Source: Bos javanicus (Eukaryota; Chordata; Mammalia; Artiodactyla; Bovidae). Taken from it: a DNA stretch of 64,000 bases. Position numbers and translations under genes: made by a program. This document shows positions 10,107-22,211 of the stretch, piece by piece (within the stretch, counting starts at the first letter, position 1; each line of letters starts with the position of its first letter). The notes below the pieces were generated by a model. It saw nothing but the letters and a program-made list of their open reading frames with translations. It had not been told where the DNA came from and did no database searches. The DNA lies in NCBI RefSeq assembly GCF_032452875.1, contig NW_026893854.1, forward strand, positions 1-64,000, given 5' to 3'.

Positions 10107-11711
10107 ATGATCAGTGTATGATAGCAAACATGATCAGCGCATGATCAGTCACATGATCAGCGCCATTAAGTCACGTGATCACTACATGATAGTCATGTGA
10201 TCAGTCCATGCTCAGTCACGGTATCAGTGCATGATCAGCCACGTGATCAGTGCATGATCTGTCACAAGATTAGTGTATGATCATCCACGTGATCAGTGCA
10301 CGGGCAGTCATGTGATCAGTGCATGATATAGACGTGAACAGTGCATGATCAGTCTCGTGATCAGTGCATGATAGCCACGTGATCAGTGCATGATCAGTCA
10401 CCTGATGGGTGTATGATCATTCACGTGACCTGTACATGGTAGCTACATGATCATTGCATGATCAGCCACGTGAGTAGTTCATGATAGCCACGTGATCACT
10501 GCATGATCAGTCACGTGATCAGTGCATGATCAGTCATGTGACCAGTACATGGTAGCTGCGTGATCATGGCATGATCAGCCACGTGATCAGTGCATGATAG
10601 CCACGTGATCAGTGCATGATCAGACACGTGATCAGTGCATGATCAGTCACGTGATCAGTGCATGATCAGCCACGTGATCAGTGCATGATCAGGCACGTGA
10701 TCAGTGCATGATCAGCCACGTGATCAGTGCATGATCAGCCACGTGATCAGTGCATGATCAGTCACGTGATCAGTGTATGATCAGCCACGTGATCAGTGCA
10801 TGATAGCCACGTGATCAGTGCATGATCAGTCACGTGATCAGTGCATGATCAGTCACGTGATCAGTGCATGATCAGCCACGTGATCAGTGCATGATCAGCC
10901 ACATGATCAGTGCATGATCAATTACGTGATCAGTGCATGATCAGTCACGTGATCAGTACATGGTAGCTACGTGATCATTGCATGATCAGCCACGTGATCA
11001 GTGCATGATAGCCACGTGATCAGTGCATGATAGCCACGTGATCAGTGCATGATCAGTCATGTGATCGTGTGATCAGCCACGTGATCAGTGCATGATATCC
11101 ACGTGATCAGTGCATGACAGCCACGTGATCAGTGCATGAGAGCCATGATCAGTGCATGATCAGTCACGTGATCATGTGTGATCAGCCACGTGATCAGTGC
11201 ATGATGAGCCACGTGATCAGTGCATGATCAATTACGTGATCAGTGCATGATCAGTCACGTGACCAGTACATGGTTGCTACGTGATCGTTGCATGATCAGC
11301 CACGTGAGCAGTGCATGATAGCCACGTGATCAGTGCATGATCAGTCACGTGATCAGTGCATGATCATCACGTGAACAGTGCATGATCATTTACGTGATCA
11401 GTGCATGATCAGTCACGTGACCAGTATATGGTTGCTACGTGATCATTGCATGATCGCCACGTGAGCAGTGCATGATAGCCACGTGATGTGTGCATGAGTT
11501 ACGTGATCAGTGTATGATCAGCCACGTGATCAGTGCATGAGTGCCACGATCAGTGCATGATAGTCACGTGACAGGTGTGTGATCAGCCACGTGAACAGTG
11601 CATGATCAGCCACGTGATCAGTGCATGATAGCCACGTGATCAGTGCATGATCATCACGTGATCAGTGTATGATCAGCCACGTGAACAGTGCATGCTCAGT
11701 CACGTGATCAG
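10107..11711 (+). repeat. Spacer 6, variant-rich 1,605-bp HOR body
   Basis: Ordered variants: CCATTAAGTC, CACGGTATC, CTGTCACAAGATTAG, GCACGGGCAG, ATATAGACGTGAAC, CACCTGATGGGTGTATG, GGTAGCTGCGTGATCATGG, GATATCCACG, GAGAGCCATG, GGTTGCTACGTGATCG, then ATCATCACGTG before the island. It has the same length as spacer 9. Confidence 0.92.
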
Positions 11712-11954
11712 GGCCTGCTGAGCTGCGTGATTACTGTCTGCTCATCTGCTTGACAATTGCCAGCTGAGCTGCACGATTCCTGCCTGTCATCTGCTTGACA
11801 ATTGCCAGCTGTGCTGCGTAATTCCTGCCTGCTCAGCTGCTTGATTATTGCCAGCTGAGCAGCATGATTCCTCACACCTGAGTTCCATGATTATTGCCTG
11901 CTGACTGTTTGATTCGTGCCTACTCAGCTCTTTGTTTATTGCCTCCAGAGGCAC
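11712..11954 (+). repeat. Island 7 (consensus island)
   Basis: This 243-bp copy can serve as the reference. Units run GAGCTGCGTGATT.., CATCTGCTTGACAATT.., GAGCTGCACGATT.., CATCTGCTTGACAATT.. (identical to unit 2), GTGCTGCGTAATT.., CAGCTGCTTGATTATT.., GAGCAGCATGATT.., GAGTTCCATGATT.., GACTGTTTGATTCG.. and CAGCTCTTTGTTT... It is preceded by GATCAGGGCC. Confidence 0.94.
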
Positions 11955-13611
11955 ATGATCAGTGTATGATAGCAAACATGATCAGCGCATGATCAGTCAC
12001 ATGATCAGCGCCATTAAGTCACGTGATCACTACATGATAGTCATGTGATCAGTCCATGCTCAGTCACGGTATCAGTGCATGATCAGCCACGTGATCAGTG
12101 CATGATCTGTCACAAGATTAGTGTATGATCATCCACGTGATCAGTGCACGGGCAGTCATGTGATCAGTGCATGATATAGACGTGAACAGTGCATGATCAG
12201 TCTCGTGATCAGTGCATGATAGCCACGTGATCAGTGCATGATCAGTCACCTGATGGGTGTATGATCATTCACGTGACCTGTACATGGTAGCTACATGATC
12301 ATTGCATGATCAGCCACGTGAGTAGTTCATGATAGCCACGTGATCACTGCATGATCAGTCACGTGATCAGTGCATGATCAGTCATGTGACCAGTACATGG
12401 TAGCTGCGTGATCATGGCATGATCAGCCACGTGAGCAGTGCATGATAGCCACGTGATCAGTGCATGATCAGACACGAGATCAGTGCATGATCAGTCACGT
12501 GATCAGTGCATGATCAGCCACGTGATCAGTGCATGACCAGGCACGTGATCAGTGTATGTCCAGCCACGTGATCAGTGCATGATAGCCACGTGATCAGTGC
12601 ATGATCAGTCACGTGATCAGTGCATGATCAGTTATGTGATCAGTGTATGATCAGCCACGTGATCAGTGCATGATCAGCCACATGATCAGTGCATGATCAA
12701 TCACGTGATCAGTGCATGATCAGTCACGTGACCAGTACATGGTAGCTACGTGATCATTGCCTGATCAGCCACGTGATCAGTGCATGATAGCCACGTGATC
12801 AGTGCATGATAGCCACGTGATCAGTGCATGATCAGTCATGTGATACGTGTGTGATCAGCCACGTGATCAGTGCATGATATCCACGTGATCAGTGCATGAC
12901 AGCCACGTGATCAGTGCATGAGAGCCACGTGATCAGTGCATGATCAGTCACGTGATACATGTGTGATCAGCCACGTGATCAGTGCATGATGAGCCACGTG
13001 ATCAGTGCAGGATCAATTACGTGATCAGTGCATGATCAGTCACGTGACCAGTACATGGTTGCTACGTGATCGTGCATGATCAGCCACGTGAGCAGTGCAT
13101 GATAGCCACGTGATCAGTGCATGATCAGTCACGTGATCAGTACATGATCAGTCACGTGAACAGTGCATGATCATTTACGTGATCAGTGCATGATCAGTCA
13201 CGTTACCAGTATATGGTTGCTACGTGATCATTGCATGACAGCCACGTGAGCAGTGCATGATAGCCACGTGATGTGCATGAGTTACGTGAGCAGAGTATGA
13301 TCAGCCACGTGATCAGTGCATGAGTGCCACGTGATCAGTGCATGATATGTCACGTGACAGGTGTGTGATCAGCCACGTGAACAGTGCATGTTCAGCCACG
13401 TGATCAGTGCATGATAGCCACGTGATCAGTGCATGATCAGTTACGTGAGCATTGTATGATCAGCCACGTGATCAGTGCATGGTCAGACACGTGAACAGTG
13501 TATGATCAGCCACGTGATCAGTGCATGATATCCAAGTGATCAGTGCATGATCATCACGTGATCAGTGTATGATCAGCCACGTGAACAGTGCATGCTCAGT
13601 CACGTGATCTG
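11955..13611 (+). repeat. Spacer 7, variant-rich 1,657-bp HOR body
   Basis: This is the full ordered set of HOR variants, including GTCCAGCCACG near 12,550, GCCTGATCAG near 12,750, ATACATGTGTGATC, GCAGGATCAATTACG, GTTACCAGTATATGGTTGC and GATATCCAAGTG before the island. It matches spacers 10, 13 and 15 to within 1-2 bp in length. GGTAGCT/GGTTGCT markers lie at about 12,285, 12,403, 12,741, 13,056 and 13,213. Confidence 0.92.
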
Positions 13612-13854
13612 GGCCTGCTGAGCTGCGTGATTACTGTCTGCTCATCTGCTTGACAATTGCCAGCTGAGCTGCACGATTCCTGCCTGTCATCTGCTTGACA
13701 ATTGCCAGCTGTGCTGCGTAATTCCTGCCTGCTCAGCTGCTTGATTATTGCCAGCTGAGCAGCATGATTCCTCACACCTGTGTTCCATGATTATTGCCTG
13801 CTGACTGTTTGATTCGTGCCTACTCAGCTCTTTGTTTATTGCCTCCAGAGGCAC
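13612..13854 (+). repeat. Island 8 (diverged-monomer block)
   Basis: This 243-bp copy has CACACCTGTGTTCC in units 7/8 where the consensus is CACACCTGAGTTCC; only island 31 shares this. It is preceded by GATCTGGGCC. Confidence 0.94.
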
Positions 13855-14900
13855 ATGATCAGTGTATGATAGCAAACATGATCAGCGCATGATCAGTCAC
13901 ATGATCAGCGCCATTAAGTCACGTGATCACTACATGATAGTCATGTGATCAGTCCATGCTCAGTCACGGTATCAGTGCATGATCAGCCACGTGATCAGTG
14001 CATGATCAGTCACGTGATCAGTGCATGGTAGCTACGTGATCAGTGCATGATCAGCCACGTGATCAGTGCATGATAGCCACGTGATCAGTGCATGATAGCC
14101 ACGTGATCAGTGCATGATCAGTCATGTGATACGTGTGATCAGCCACGTGATCAGTGCATGATAGCCACGTGATCAGTGCATGATCAGCCACGTGATCAGT
14201 GCATGATAGCCACGTGATCAGTGCATGATCAGTCACGTGATACATGTGTGATCAGCCACGTGATCAGTGCATGATGAGCCACGTGATCAGTGCATGATCA
14301 ATTACGTGATCAGTGCATGATCAGTCACGTGACCAGTACATGGTTGCTACGTGATCGTTGCATGATCAGCCACGTGAGCAGTGCATGATAGCCACGTGAT
14401 CAGTGCATGATCAGTCACGTGATCAGTGCATGATCAGTCACGTGATCAGTGCATGATCATTTACGTGATCAGTGCATGATCAGTCACGTTACCAGTATAT
14501 GGTTGCTACGTGATCATTCCATGCCGAGCCACGTGAGCAGTGCATGATAGCCACGTGATGTGTGCATGAGTTACGTGAGCAGAGTATGATCAGCCACGTG
14601 ATCAGTGCATGAGTGCCACGTGATCAGTGCATGATATGTCACGTGACAGGTGTGTGATCAGCCACGTGAACAGTGCATGATCAGCCACGTGATCAGTGCA
14701 TGATAGCCACGTGATCAGTGCATGATCAGTTACGTGAGCAGTGTATGATCAGCCACGTGATCAGTGCATGGTCAGACACGTGAACAGTGTATGATCAGCC
14801 ACGTGATCAGTGCATGATATCCAAGTGATCAGTGCATGATCATCACGTGATCAGTGTATGATCAGCCACGTGAACAGTGCATGCTCAGTCACGTGATCTG
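13855..14900 (+). repeat. Spacer 8, truncated HOR body (1,046 bp)
   Basis: After CACGGTATCAG near 13,970 the spacer skips the CTGTCACAAG-ATATAGACG-CACCTGATGGG segment and goes directly to canonical units and GGTAGCTACG near 14,030. About 600 bp is missing compared with the 1.9-kb HOR. The same break occurs in spacers 11 and 25, so the truncated form has itself been copied. Confidence 0.9.
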
Positions 14901-15143
14901 GGCCTGCTGAGCTGCGTGATTACTGTCTGCTCATCTGCTTGACAATTGCCAGCTGAGCTGCACGATTCCTGCCTGTCATCTGCTTGACAATTGCCAGCTG
15001 TGCTGCGTAATTCCTGCCTGCTCAGCTGCTTGATTATTGCCAGCTGAGCAGCATGATTCCTCACAGCTGAGTTCCATGATTATTGCCTGCTGACTGTTTG
15101 ATTCGTGCCTACTCAGCTCTTTGTTTATTGCCTCCAGAGGCAC
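14901..15143 (+). repeat. Island 9 (diverged-monomer block)
   Basis: This 243-bp copy has CACAGCTGAG in unit 7 (consensus CACACCTGAG), creating an extra CAGCTG. The variant is shared with islands 12, 18 and 22 and is a useful lineage marker. Confidence 0.94.
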
Positions 15144-16748
15144 ATGATCAGTGTATGATAGCAAACATGATCAGCGCATGATCAGTCACATGATCAGCGC
15201 CATTAAGTCACGTGATCACTACATGATAGTCATGTGATCAGTCCATGCTCAGTCACGGTATCAGTGCATGATCAGCCACGTGATCAGTGCATGATCTGTC
15301 ACAAGATTAGTGTATGATCATCCACGTGATCAGTGCATGGGCAGTCATGTGATCAGTGCATGATATAGACGTGAACAGTGCATGATCAGTCTCGTGATCA
15401 GTGCATGATAGCCACGTGATCAGTGCATGATCAGTCACCTGATGGGTGTATGATCATTCACGTGACCTGTACATGGTAGCTACATGATCATTGCATGATC
15501 AGCCACGTGAGTAGTGCATGATAGCCACGTGATCACTGCATGATCAGTCACGTGATCAGTGCATGATCAGTCATGTGACCAGTACATGGTAGCTGCGTTA
15601 TCATGGCATGATCAGCCACGTGAGCAGTGCATGATAGCCACGTGATCAGTGCATGATCAGACACGAGATCAGTGCATGATCAGTCACGTGATCAGTGCAT
15701 GATCAGCCACGTGATCAGTGCATGATCAGGCACGTGATCAGTGTATGTCAGCCAAGTGATCAGTGCATGATAGCCACGTGATCAGTGCATGATCAGTCAC
15801 GTGATCAGTGCATGATCAGTTACGTGATCAGTGCATGATCAGCCACGTGATCAGTGCATGATCAGCCACGTGATCAGTGCATGATCAGTTACGTGATCAG
15901 TGCATGATCAGCCACGTGATCAGTGCATGATCAGCCACGTGATCAGTGCATGATCAATCACGTGATCAGTGCATGATCAGTCACGTGACCAGTACATGGT
16001 AGCTACGTGATCATTGCCTGATCAGCCACGTGATCAGTGCATGATAGCCACGTGATCAGTGCATGATAGCCACGTGATCAGTGCATGATCAGTCATGTGA
16101 TACAGTGTGATCAGCCACGTGATCAGTGCATGATATCCACGTGATCAGTGCATGACAGCCACGTGATCAGTGCATGAGAGCCACGTGATCAGTGCATGAT
16201 CAGTCACGTGATACAGTGTGATCAGCCACGTGATCAGTGCATGATGAGCCACGTGATCAGTGCAGGATCAATCACGTGATCAGTGCATGATCAGTCACGT
16301 GACCAGTACATGGTTGCTACGTGATCGTGCATGATCAGCCACGTGAGCAGTGCATGATAGCCACGTGATCAGTGCATGATCAGTCACGTGATCGCATGAT
16401 CAGTCACGTGAACAGTGCATGATCATTTACGTGATCTTTGCATGATCAGTCACGTGACCAGTATATGGTTGCTACGTGATCATTGCATGACAGCCACGTG
16501 AGCAGTGCATGATAGCCACGTGATGTGTGCATGAGTTACGTGATCAGAGTATGATCAGCCACGTGATCAGTGCATGAGTGCCACGTGATCAGTGCATGAT
16601 AGCACGTGACAGTGTGTGATCAGCCACGTGAACAGTGCATGATCAGCCACGTGATCAGTGCATGATAGCCACGTGATCAGTGCATGATCATCACGTGATC
16701 AGTGCATGATCAGCCACGTGAACAGTGCATGCTCAGTCACGTGATCAG
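15144..16748 (+). repeat. Spacer 9, variant-rich 1,605-bp HOR body
   Basis: It carries the same ordered variants and the same total length as spacer 6, one super-repeat earlier. It differs in GCATGGGCAG (near 15,336) where spacer 6 has GCACGGGCAG, and in canonical units inserted near 15,800-15,950. The pre-island units lack the GATATCC step, and the block reaches GATCAGGGCC. Confidence 0.92.
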
Positions 16749-16991
16749 GGCCTGCTGAGCTGCGTGATTACTGTCTGCTCATCTGCTTGACAATTGCCAG
16801 CTGAGCTGCACGATTCCTGCCTGTCATCTGCTTGACAATTGCCAGCTGTGCTGCGTAATTCCTGCCTGCTCAGCTGCTTGATTATTGCCAGCTGAGCAGC
16901 ATGATTCCTCACACCTGAGTTCCATGATTATTGCCTGCTGACTGTTTGATTCGTGCCTACTCAGCTCTTTGTTTATTGCCTCCAGAGGCAC
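16749..16991 (+). repeat. Island 10 (consensus island)
   Basis: This 243-bp copy equals the consensus and is preceded by GATCAGGGCC like island 7, its partner in super-repeat copy A. Confidence 0.94.
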
Positions 16992-18647
16992 ATGATCAGT
17001 GTATGATAGCAAACATGATCAGCGCATGATCAGTCACATGATCAGCGCCATTAAGTCACGTGATCACTACATGATAGTCATGTGATCAGTCCATGCTCAG
17101 TCACGGTATCAGTGCATGATCAGCCACGTGATCAGTGCATGATCTGTCACAAGATTAGTGTATGATCATCCACGTGATCAGTGCACGGGCAGTCATGTGA
17201 TCAGTGCATGATATACGTGAACAGTGCATGATCAGTCTCGTGATCAGTGCATGATAGCCACGTGATCAGTGCATGATCAGTCACCTGATGGGTGTATGAT
17301 CATTCACGTGACCTGTACATGGTAGCTACATGATCATTGCATGATCAGCCACGTGAGTAGTTCATGATAGCCACGTGATCACTGCATGATCAGTCACGTG
17401 ATCAGTGCATGATCAGTCATGTGACCAGTACATGGTAGCTGCGTGATCATGGCATGATCAGCCACGTGAGCAGTGCATGATAGCCACGTGATCAGTGCAT
17501 GATCAGACGGATCAGTGCATGATCAGTCACGTGATCAGTGCATGATCAGCCACGTGATCAGTGCATGACCAGGCACGTGATCAGTGTATGTCCAGCCAAG
17601 TGATCAGTGCATGATAGCCACGTGATCAGTGCATGATCAGTCACGTGATCAGTGCATGATCAGTTATGTGATCAGTGTATGATCAGCCACGTGATCAGTG
17701 CATGATCAGCCACATGATCAGTGCATGATCAATTACGTGATCAGTGCATGATCAGTCACGTGACCAGTACATGATAGCTACGTGATCATTGCATGATCAG
17801 CCACGTGATCAGTGCATGATAGCCACGTGATCAGTGCATGATAGCCACGTGATCAGTGCATGATCAGTCATGTGATACGTGTGTGATCAGCCACGTGATC
17901 AGTGCATGATATCCACGTGATCAGTGCATGACAGCCACGTGATCAGTGCATGAGAGCCACGTGATCAGTGCATGATCAGTCACGTGATACATGTGTGATC
18001 AGCCACGTGATCAGTGCATGATGAGCCACGTGATCAGTGCAGGATCAATTACGTGATCAGTGCATGATCAGTCACGTGACCAGTACATGGTTGCTACGTG
18101 ATCGTTGCATGATCAGCCACGTGAGCAGAGCATGATAGCCACGTGATCAGTGCATGATCAGTCACGTGATCAGTACATGATCAGTCACGTGAACAGTGCA
18201 TGATCATTTACGTGATCTTTGCATGATCAGTCACGTGACCAGTATATGGTTGCTACGTGATCATTCCATGACGAGCCACGTGAGCAGTGCATGATAGCCA
18301 CGTGATGTGTGCATGAGTTACGTGAGCAGAGTATGATCAGCCACGTGATCAGTGCATGAGTGCCACGTGATCAGTGCATGATATGTCACGTGACAGGTGT
18401 GTGATCAGCCACGTGAACAGTGCATGTTCAGCCACGTGATCAGTGCATGATAGCCACGTGATCAGTGCATGATCAGTTACGTGAGCAGTGTATGATCAGC
18501 CACGTGATCAGTGCATGGTCAGACACGTGAACAGTGTATGATCAGCCACGTGATCAGTGCATGATATCCAAGTGATCAGTGCATGATCATCACGTGATCA
18601 GTGTATGATCAGCCACGTGAACAGTGCATGCTCAGTCACGTGATCTG
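16992..18647 (+). repeat. Spacer 10, variant-rich 1,656-bp HOR body
   Basis: This is the counterpart of spacer 7. ATATACGTGAAC near 17,211 lacks two bases of ATATAGACG, and CAGACGGATCAG near 17,504 is a short deletion within one monomer. GCACGGGCAG keeps the CpG form. Confidence 0.92.
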
Positions 18648-18890
18648 GGCCTGCTGAGCTGCGTGATTACTGTCTGCTCATCTGCTTGACAATTGCCAGC
18701 TGAGCTGCACGATTCCTGCCTGTCATCTGCTTGACAATTGCCAGCTGTGCTGCGTAATTCCTGCCTGCTCAGCTGCTTGATTATTGCCAGCTGAGCAGCA
18801 TGATTCCTCACACCTGAGTTCCATGATTATTGCCTGCTGACTGTTTGATTCGTGCCTACTCAGCTCTTTGTTTATTGCCTCCAGAGGCAC
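18648..18890 (+). repeat. Island 11 (consensus island)
   Basis: This 243-bp consensus copy is preceded by GATCTGGGCC. Its partner in super-repeat A is island 8; the CTGTGTTCC change of island 8 is absent here. Confidence 0.94.
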
Positions 18891-19933
18891 ATGATCAGTG
18901 TATGATAGCAAACATGATCAGCGCATGATCAGTCACATGATCAGCGCCATTAAGTCACGTGATCACTACATGATAGTCATGTGATCAGTCCATGCTCAGT
19001 CACGGTATCAGTGCATGATCAGCCACGTGATCAGTGCATGATCAGTCACGTGATCAGTACATGATAGCCACGTGATCAGTGCATGATAAGCCACGTGATC
19101 AGTGCATGATAGCCACGTGATCAGTGCATGATAGCCACGTGATCAGTGCATGATCAGTCACGTGATACGTGTGTGATCAGCCACGTGATCAGTGCATGAT
19201 AGCCACGTGATCAGTGCATGATCAGCCACGTGATCAGTGCATGATAGCCACGTGATCAGTGCATGATCAGTCACGTGATCATGTGTGATCAGCCACGTGA
19301 TCAGTGCATGATGAGCCACGTGATCAGTGCATGATCAATTACGTGATCAGTGCATGATCAGTCACGTGACCAGTACATGGTTGCTACGTGATCGTGCATG
19401 ATCAGCCACGTGAGTGCATGATAGCCACGTGATCAGTGCATGATCAGTCACGTGATCAGTGCATGATCAGTCACGTGATCAGTGCATGATCATTTACGTG
19501 ATCAGTGCATGATCAGTCACGTGACCAGTATATGGTAGCTACGTGATCATTCCATGACGAGCCACGTGAGCAGTGCATGATAGCCACGTGATGTGTGCAT
19601 GAGTTACGTGAGCAGTGTATGATCAGCCACGTGATCAGTGCATGAGTGCCACGTGATCAGTGCATGATATGTCACGTGACAGGTGTGTGATCAGCCACGT
19701 GAACAGTGCATGATCAGCCACGTGATCAGTGCATGATAGCCACGTGATCAGTGCATGATCAGTTACGTGAGCAGTGTATGATCAGCCACGTGATCAGTGC
19801 ATGATCAGACACGTGAACAGTGTATGATCAGCCACGTGATCAGTGCATGATATCCAAGTGATCAGTGCATGATCATCACGTGATCAGTGTATGATCAGCC
19901 ACGTGAACAGTGCATGCTCAGTCACGTGATCTG
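18891..19933 (+). repeat. Spacer 11, truncated HOR body (1,043 bp)
   Basis: It has the same internal break as spacer 8 just after CACGGTATCAG (near 19,005), then GTACATGATAGCC. ACGTGAGTGCATG near 19,410 is a small additional loss. The length is within 3 bp of spacer 8. Confidence 0.92.
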
Positions 19934-20176
19934 GGCCTGCTGAGCTGCGTGATTACTGTCTGCTCATCTGCTTGACAATTGCCAGCTGAGCTGCACGATT
20001 CCTGCCTGTCATCTGCTTGACAATTGCCAGCTGTGCTGCGTAATTCCTGCCTGCTCAGCTGCTTGATTATTGCCAGCTGAGCAGCATGATTCCTCACAGC
20101 TGAGTTCCATGATTATTGCCTGCTGACTGTTTGATTCGTGCCTACTCAGCTCTTTGTTTATTGCCTCCAGAGGCAC
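19934..20176 (+). repeat. Island 12 (diverged-monomer block)
   Basis: This 243-bp copy has the CACAGCTGAG variant shared with islands 9, 18 and 22. It lies 5,033 bp after island 9. Confidence 0.94.
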
Positions 20177-21968
20177 ATGATCAGTGTATGATAGCAAACA
20201 TGATCAGCGCATGATCAGTCACATGATCAGCGCCATTAAGTCACGTGATCACTACATGATAGTCATGTGATCAGTCCATGCTCAGTCACGGTATCAGTGC
20301 ATGATCAGCCACGTGATCAGTGCATGATCTGTCACAAGATTAGTGTATGATCATCCACGTGATCAGTGCATGGCAGTCATGTGATCAGTGCATGATATAG
20401 ACGTGATCAGTGCATGATCAGTCACGTGATCAGTGCATGATAGCCACGTGATCAGTGCATGATCAGTCACCTGATGGGTGTATGATCATTCACGTGACCT
20501 GTACATGGTAGCTACATGATCATTGCATGATCAGCCACGTGAGTAGTGCATGATAGCCACGTGATCACTGCATGATCAGTCACGTGATCAGTGCATGATC
20601 AGTCATGTGACCAGTACATGGTAGCAGCGTGATCATGGCATGATCAGCCACGTGAGCAGTGCATGATAGCCACGTGATCAGTGCATGATCAGACACGATC
20701 AGTGCATGATCAGTCACGTGATCAGTGCATGATCAGCCACGTGATCAGTGCATGATCAGCCACGTGATCAGTGCATGTCAGCCACGTGATCAGTGCATGA
20801 TAGCCACGTGATCAGTGCATGATCAGTCACGTGATCAGTGCATGATCAGTTACGTGATCAGTGCATGATCAGCCACGTGATCAGTGCATGATCAGGCACG
20901 TGATCAGTGCATGATCAGCCACGTGATCAGTGCATGATAGCCACGTGATCAGTGCATGATCAGTCACGTGATCAGTGCATGATCAGTCACGTGATCAGTG
21001 CATGATCAGCCACGTGATCAGTGCATGATCAGCCACGTGATCAGTGCATGATCAATTACGTGATCAGTGCATGATCAGTCACGTGATCAGTGCATGATAG
21101 CTACGTGATCAGTGCATGATCAGCCACGTGATCAGTGCATGATAGCCACGTGATCAGTGCATGATAGCCACGTGATCAGTGCATGATCAGTCATGTGATA
21201 CGTGTGATCAGCCACGTGATCAGTGCATGATATCCACGTGATCAGTGCATGACAGCCACGTGATCAGTGCATGAGAGCCACGTGATCAGTGCATGATCAG
21301 TCACGTGATACATGTGTGATCAGCCACGTGATCAGTGCATGATGAGCCACGTGATCAGTGCATGATCAATTACGTGATCAGTGCATGATCAGTCACGTGA
21401 CCAGTACATGGTTGCTACGTGATCGTTGCATGATCAGCCACGTGAGCAGAGCATGATAGCCACGTGATCAGTGCATGATCAGTCACGTGATCAGTACATG
21501 ATCAGTCACGTGAACAGTGCATGATCATTTACGTGATCTTTGCATGATCAGTCACGTGACCAGTATATGGTTGCTACGTGATCATTCCATGACGAGCCAC
21601 GTGAGCAGTGCATGATAGCCACGTGATGTGTGCATGAGTTACGTGAGCAGAGTATGATCAGCCACGTGATCAGTGCATGAGTGCCACGTGATCAGTGCAT
21701 GATATGTCACGTGACAGGTGTGTGATCAGCCACGTGAACAGTGCATGTTCAGCCACGTGATCAGTGCATGATAGCCACGTGATCAGTGCATGATCAGTTA
21801 CGTGAGCAGTGTATGATCAGCCACGTGATCAGTGCATGGTCAGACACGTGAACAGTGTATGATCAGCCACGTGATCAGTGCATGATATCCAAGTGATCAG
21901 TGCATGATCATCACGTGATCAGTGTATGATCAGCCACGTGAACAGTGCATGCTCAGTCACGTGATCTG
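20177..21968 (+). repeat. Spacer 12, expanded 1,792-bp HOR body
   Basis: It begins like spacer 9 but gains canonical units around 20,860-21,110 and keeps GATATCCAAGTG before the island, so it is 187 bp longer. GGTAGCAGCGTGATC near 20,620 is a private change. It marks the end of strict 5-kb periodicity. Confidence 0.9.
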
Positions 21969-22211
21969 GGCCTGCTGAGCTGCGTGATTACTGTCTGCTC
22001 ATCTGCTTGACAATTGCCAGCTGAGCTGCACGATTCCTGCCTGTCATCTGCTTGACAATTGCCAGCTGTGCTGCGTAATTCCTGCCTGCTCAGCTGCTTG
22101 ATTATTGCCAGCTGAGCAGCATGATTCCTCACACCTGAGTTCCATGATTATTGCCTGCTGACTGTTTGATTCGTGCCTACTCAGCTCTTTGTTTATTGCC
22201 TCCAGAGGCAC
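21969..22211 (+). repeat. Island 13 (consensus island)
   Basis: This 243-bp consensus copy is preceded by GATCTGGGCC, unlike islands 7 and 10, which hold the equivalent position in the two super-repeats. Confidence 0.94.

Larger units (their letters stand above)
9864..14900 (+). repeat. 5-kb super-repeat, copy A
   Basis: Three island-spacer units in the order 1,848, 1,900 and 1,289 bp form a 5,037-bp block. The next block has the same order at 1,848, 1,899 and 1,286 bp. The middle island of each block (7 and 10) is preceded by GATCAGGGCC, while the surrounding islands have GATCTGGGCC. This marks a duplication of a whole three-HOR unit and not chance spacing. Confidence 0.9.
14901..19933 (+). 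repeat. 5-kb super-repeat, copy B
   Basis: This 5,033-bp block directly follows copy A, with the same three-spacer pattern (1,605, 1,656 and 1,043 bp). Its first island carries CACAGCTGAG, as does the island that opens the next, imperfect block at 19,934; copy A's first island does not. Past 20 kb the pattern breaks: spacer 12 is 1,792 bp and spacer 14 is not truncated. Confidence 0.9.

Noticed and set aside
14063..14245. A 60-residue open frame rich in repeated TDH/ALITWLSC-like segments
   Set aside because: It is the translation of mixed 22- and 23-bp satellite monomers. The mix happens to avoid the TGA stops that normally close all frames; the residue repeats mirror the DNA repeat.
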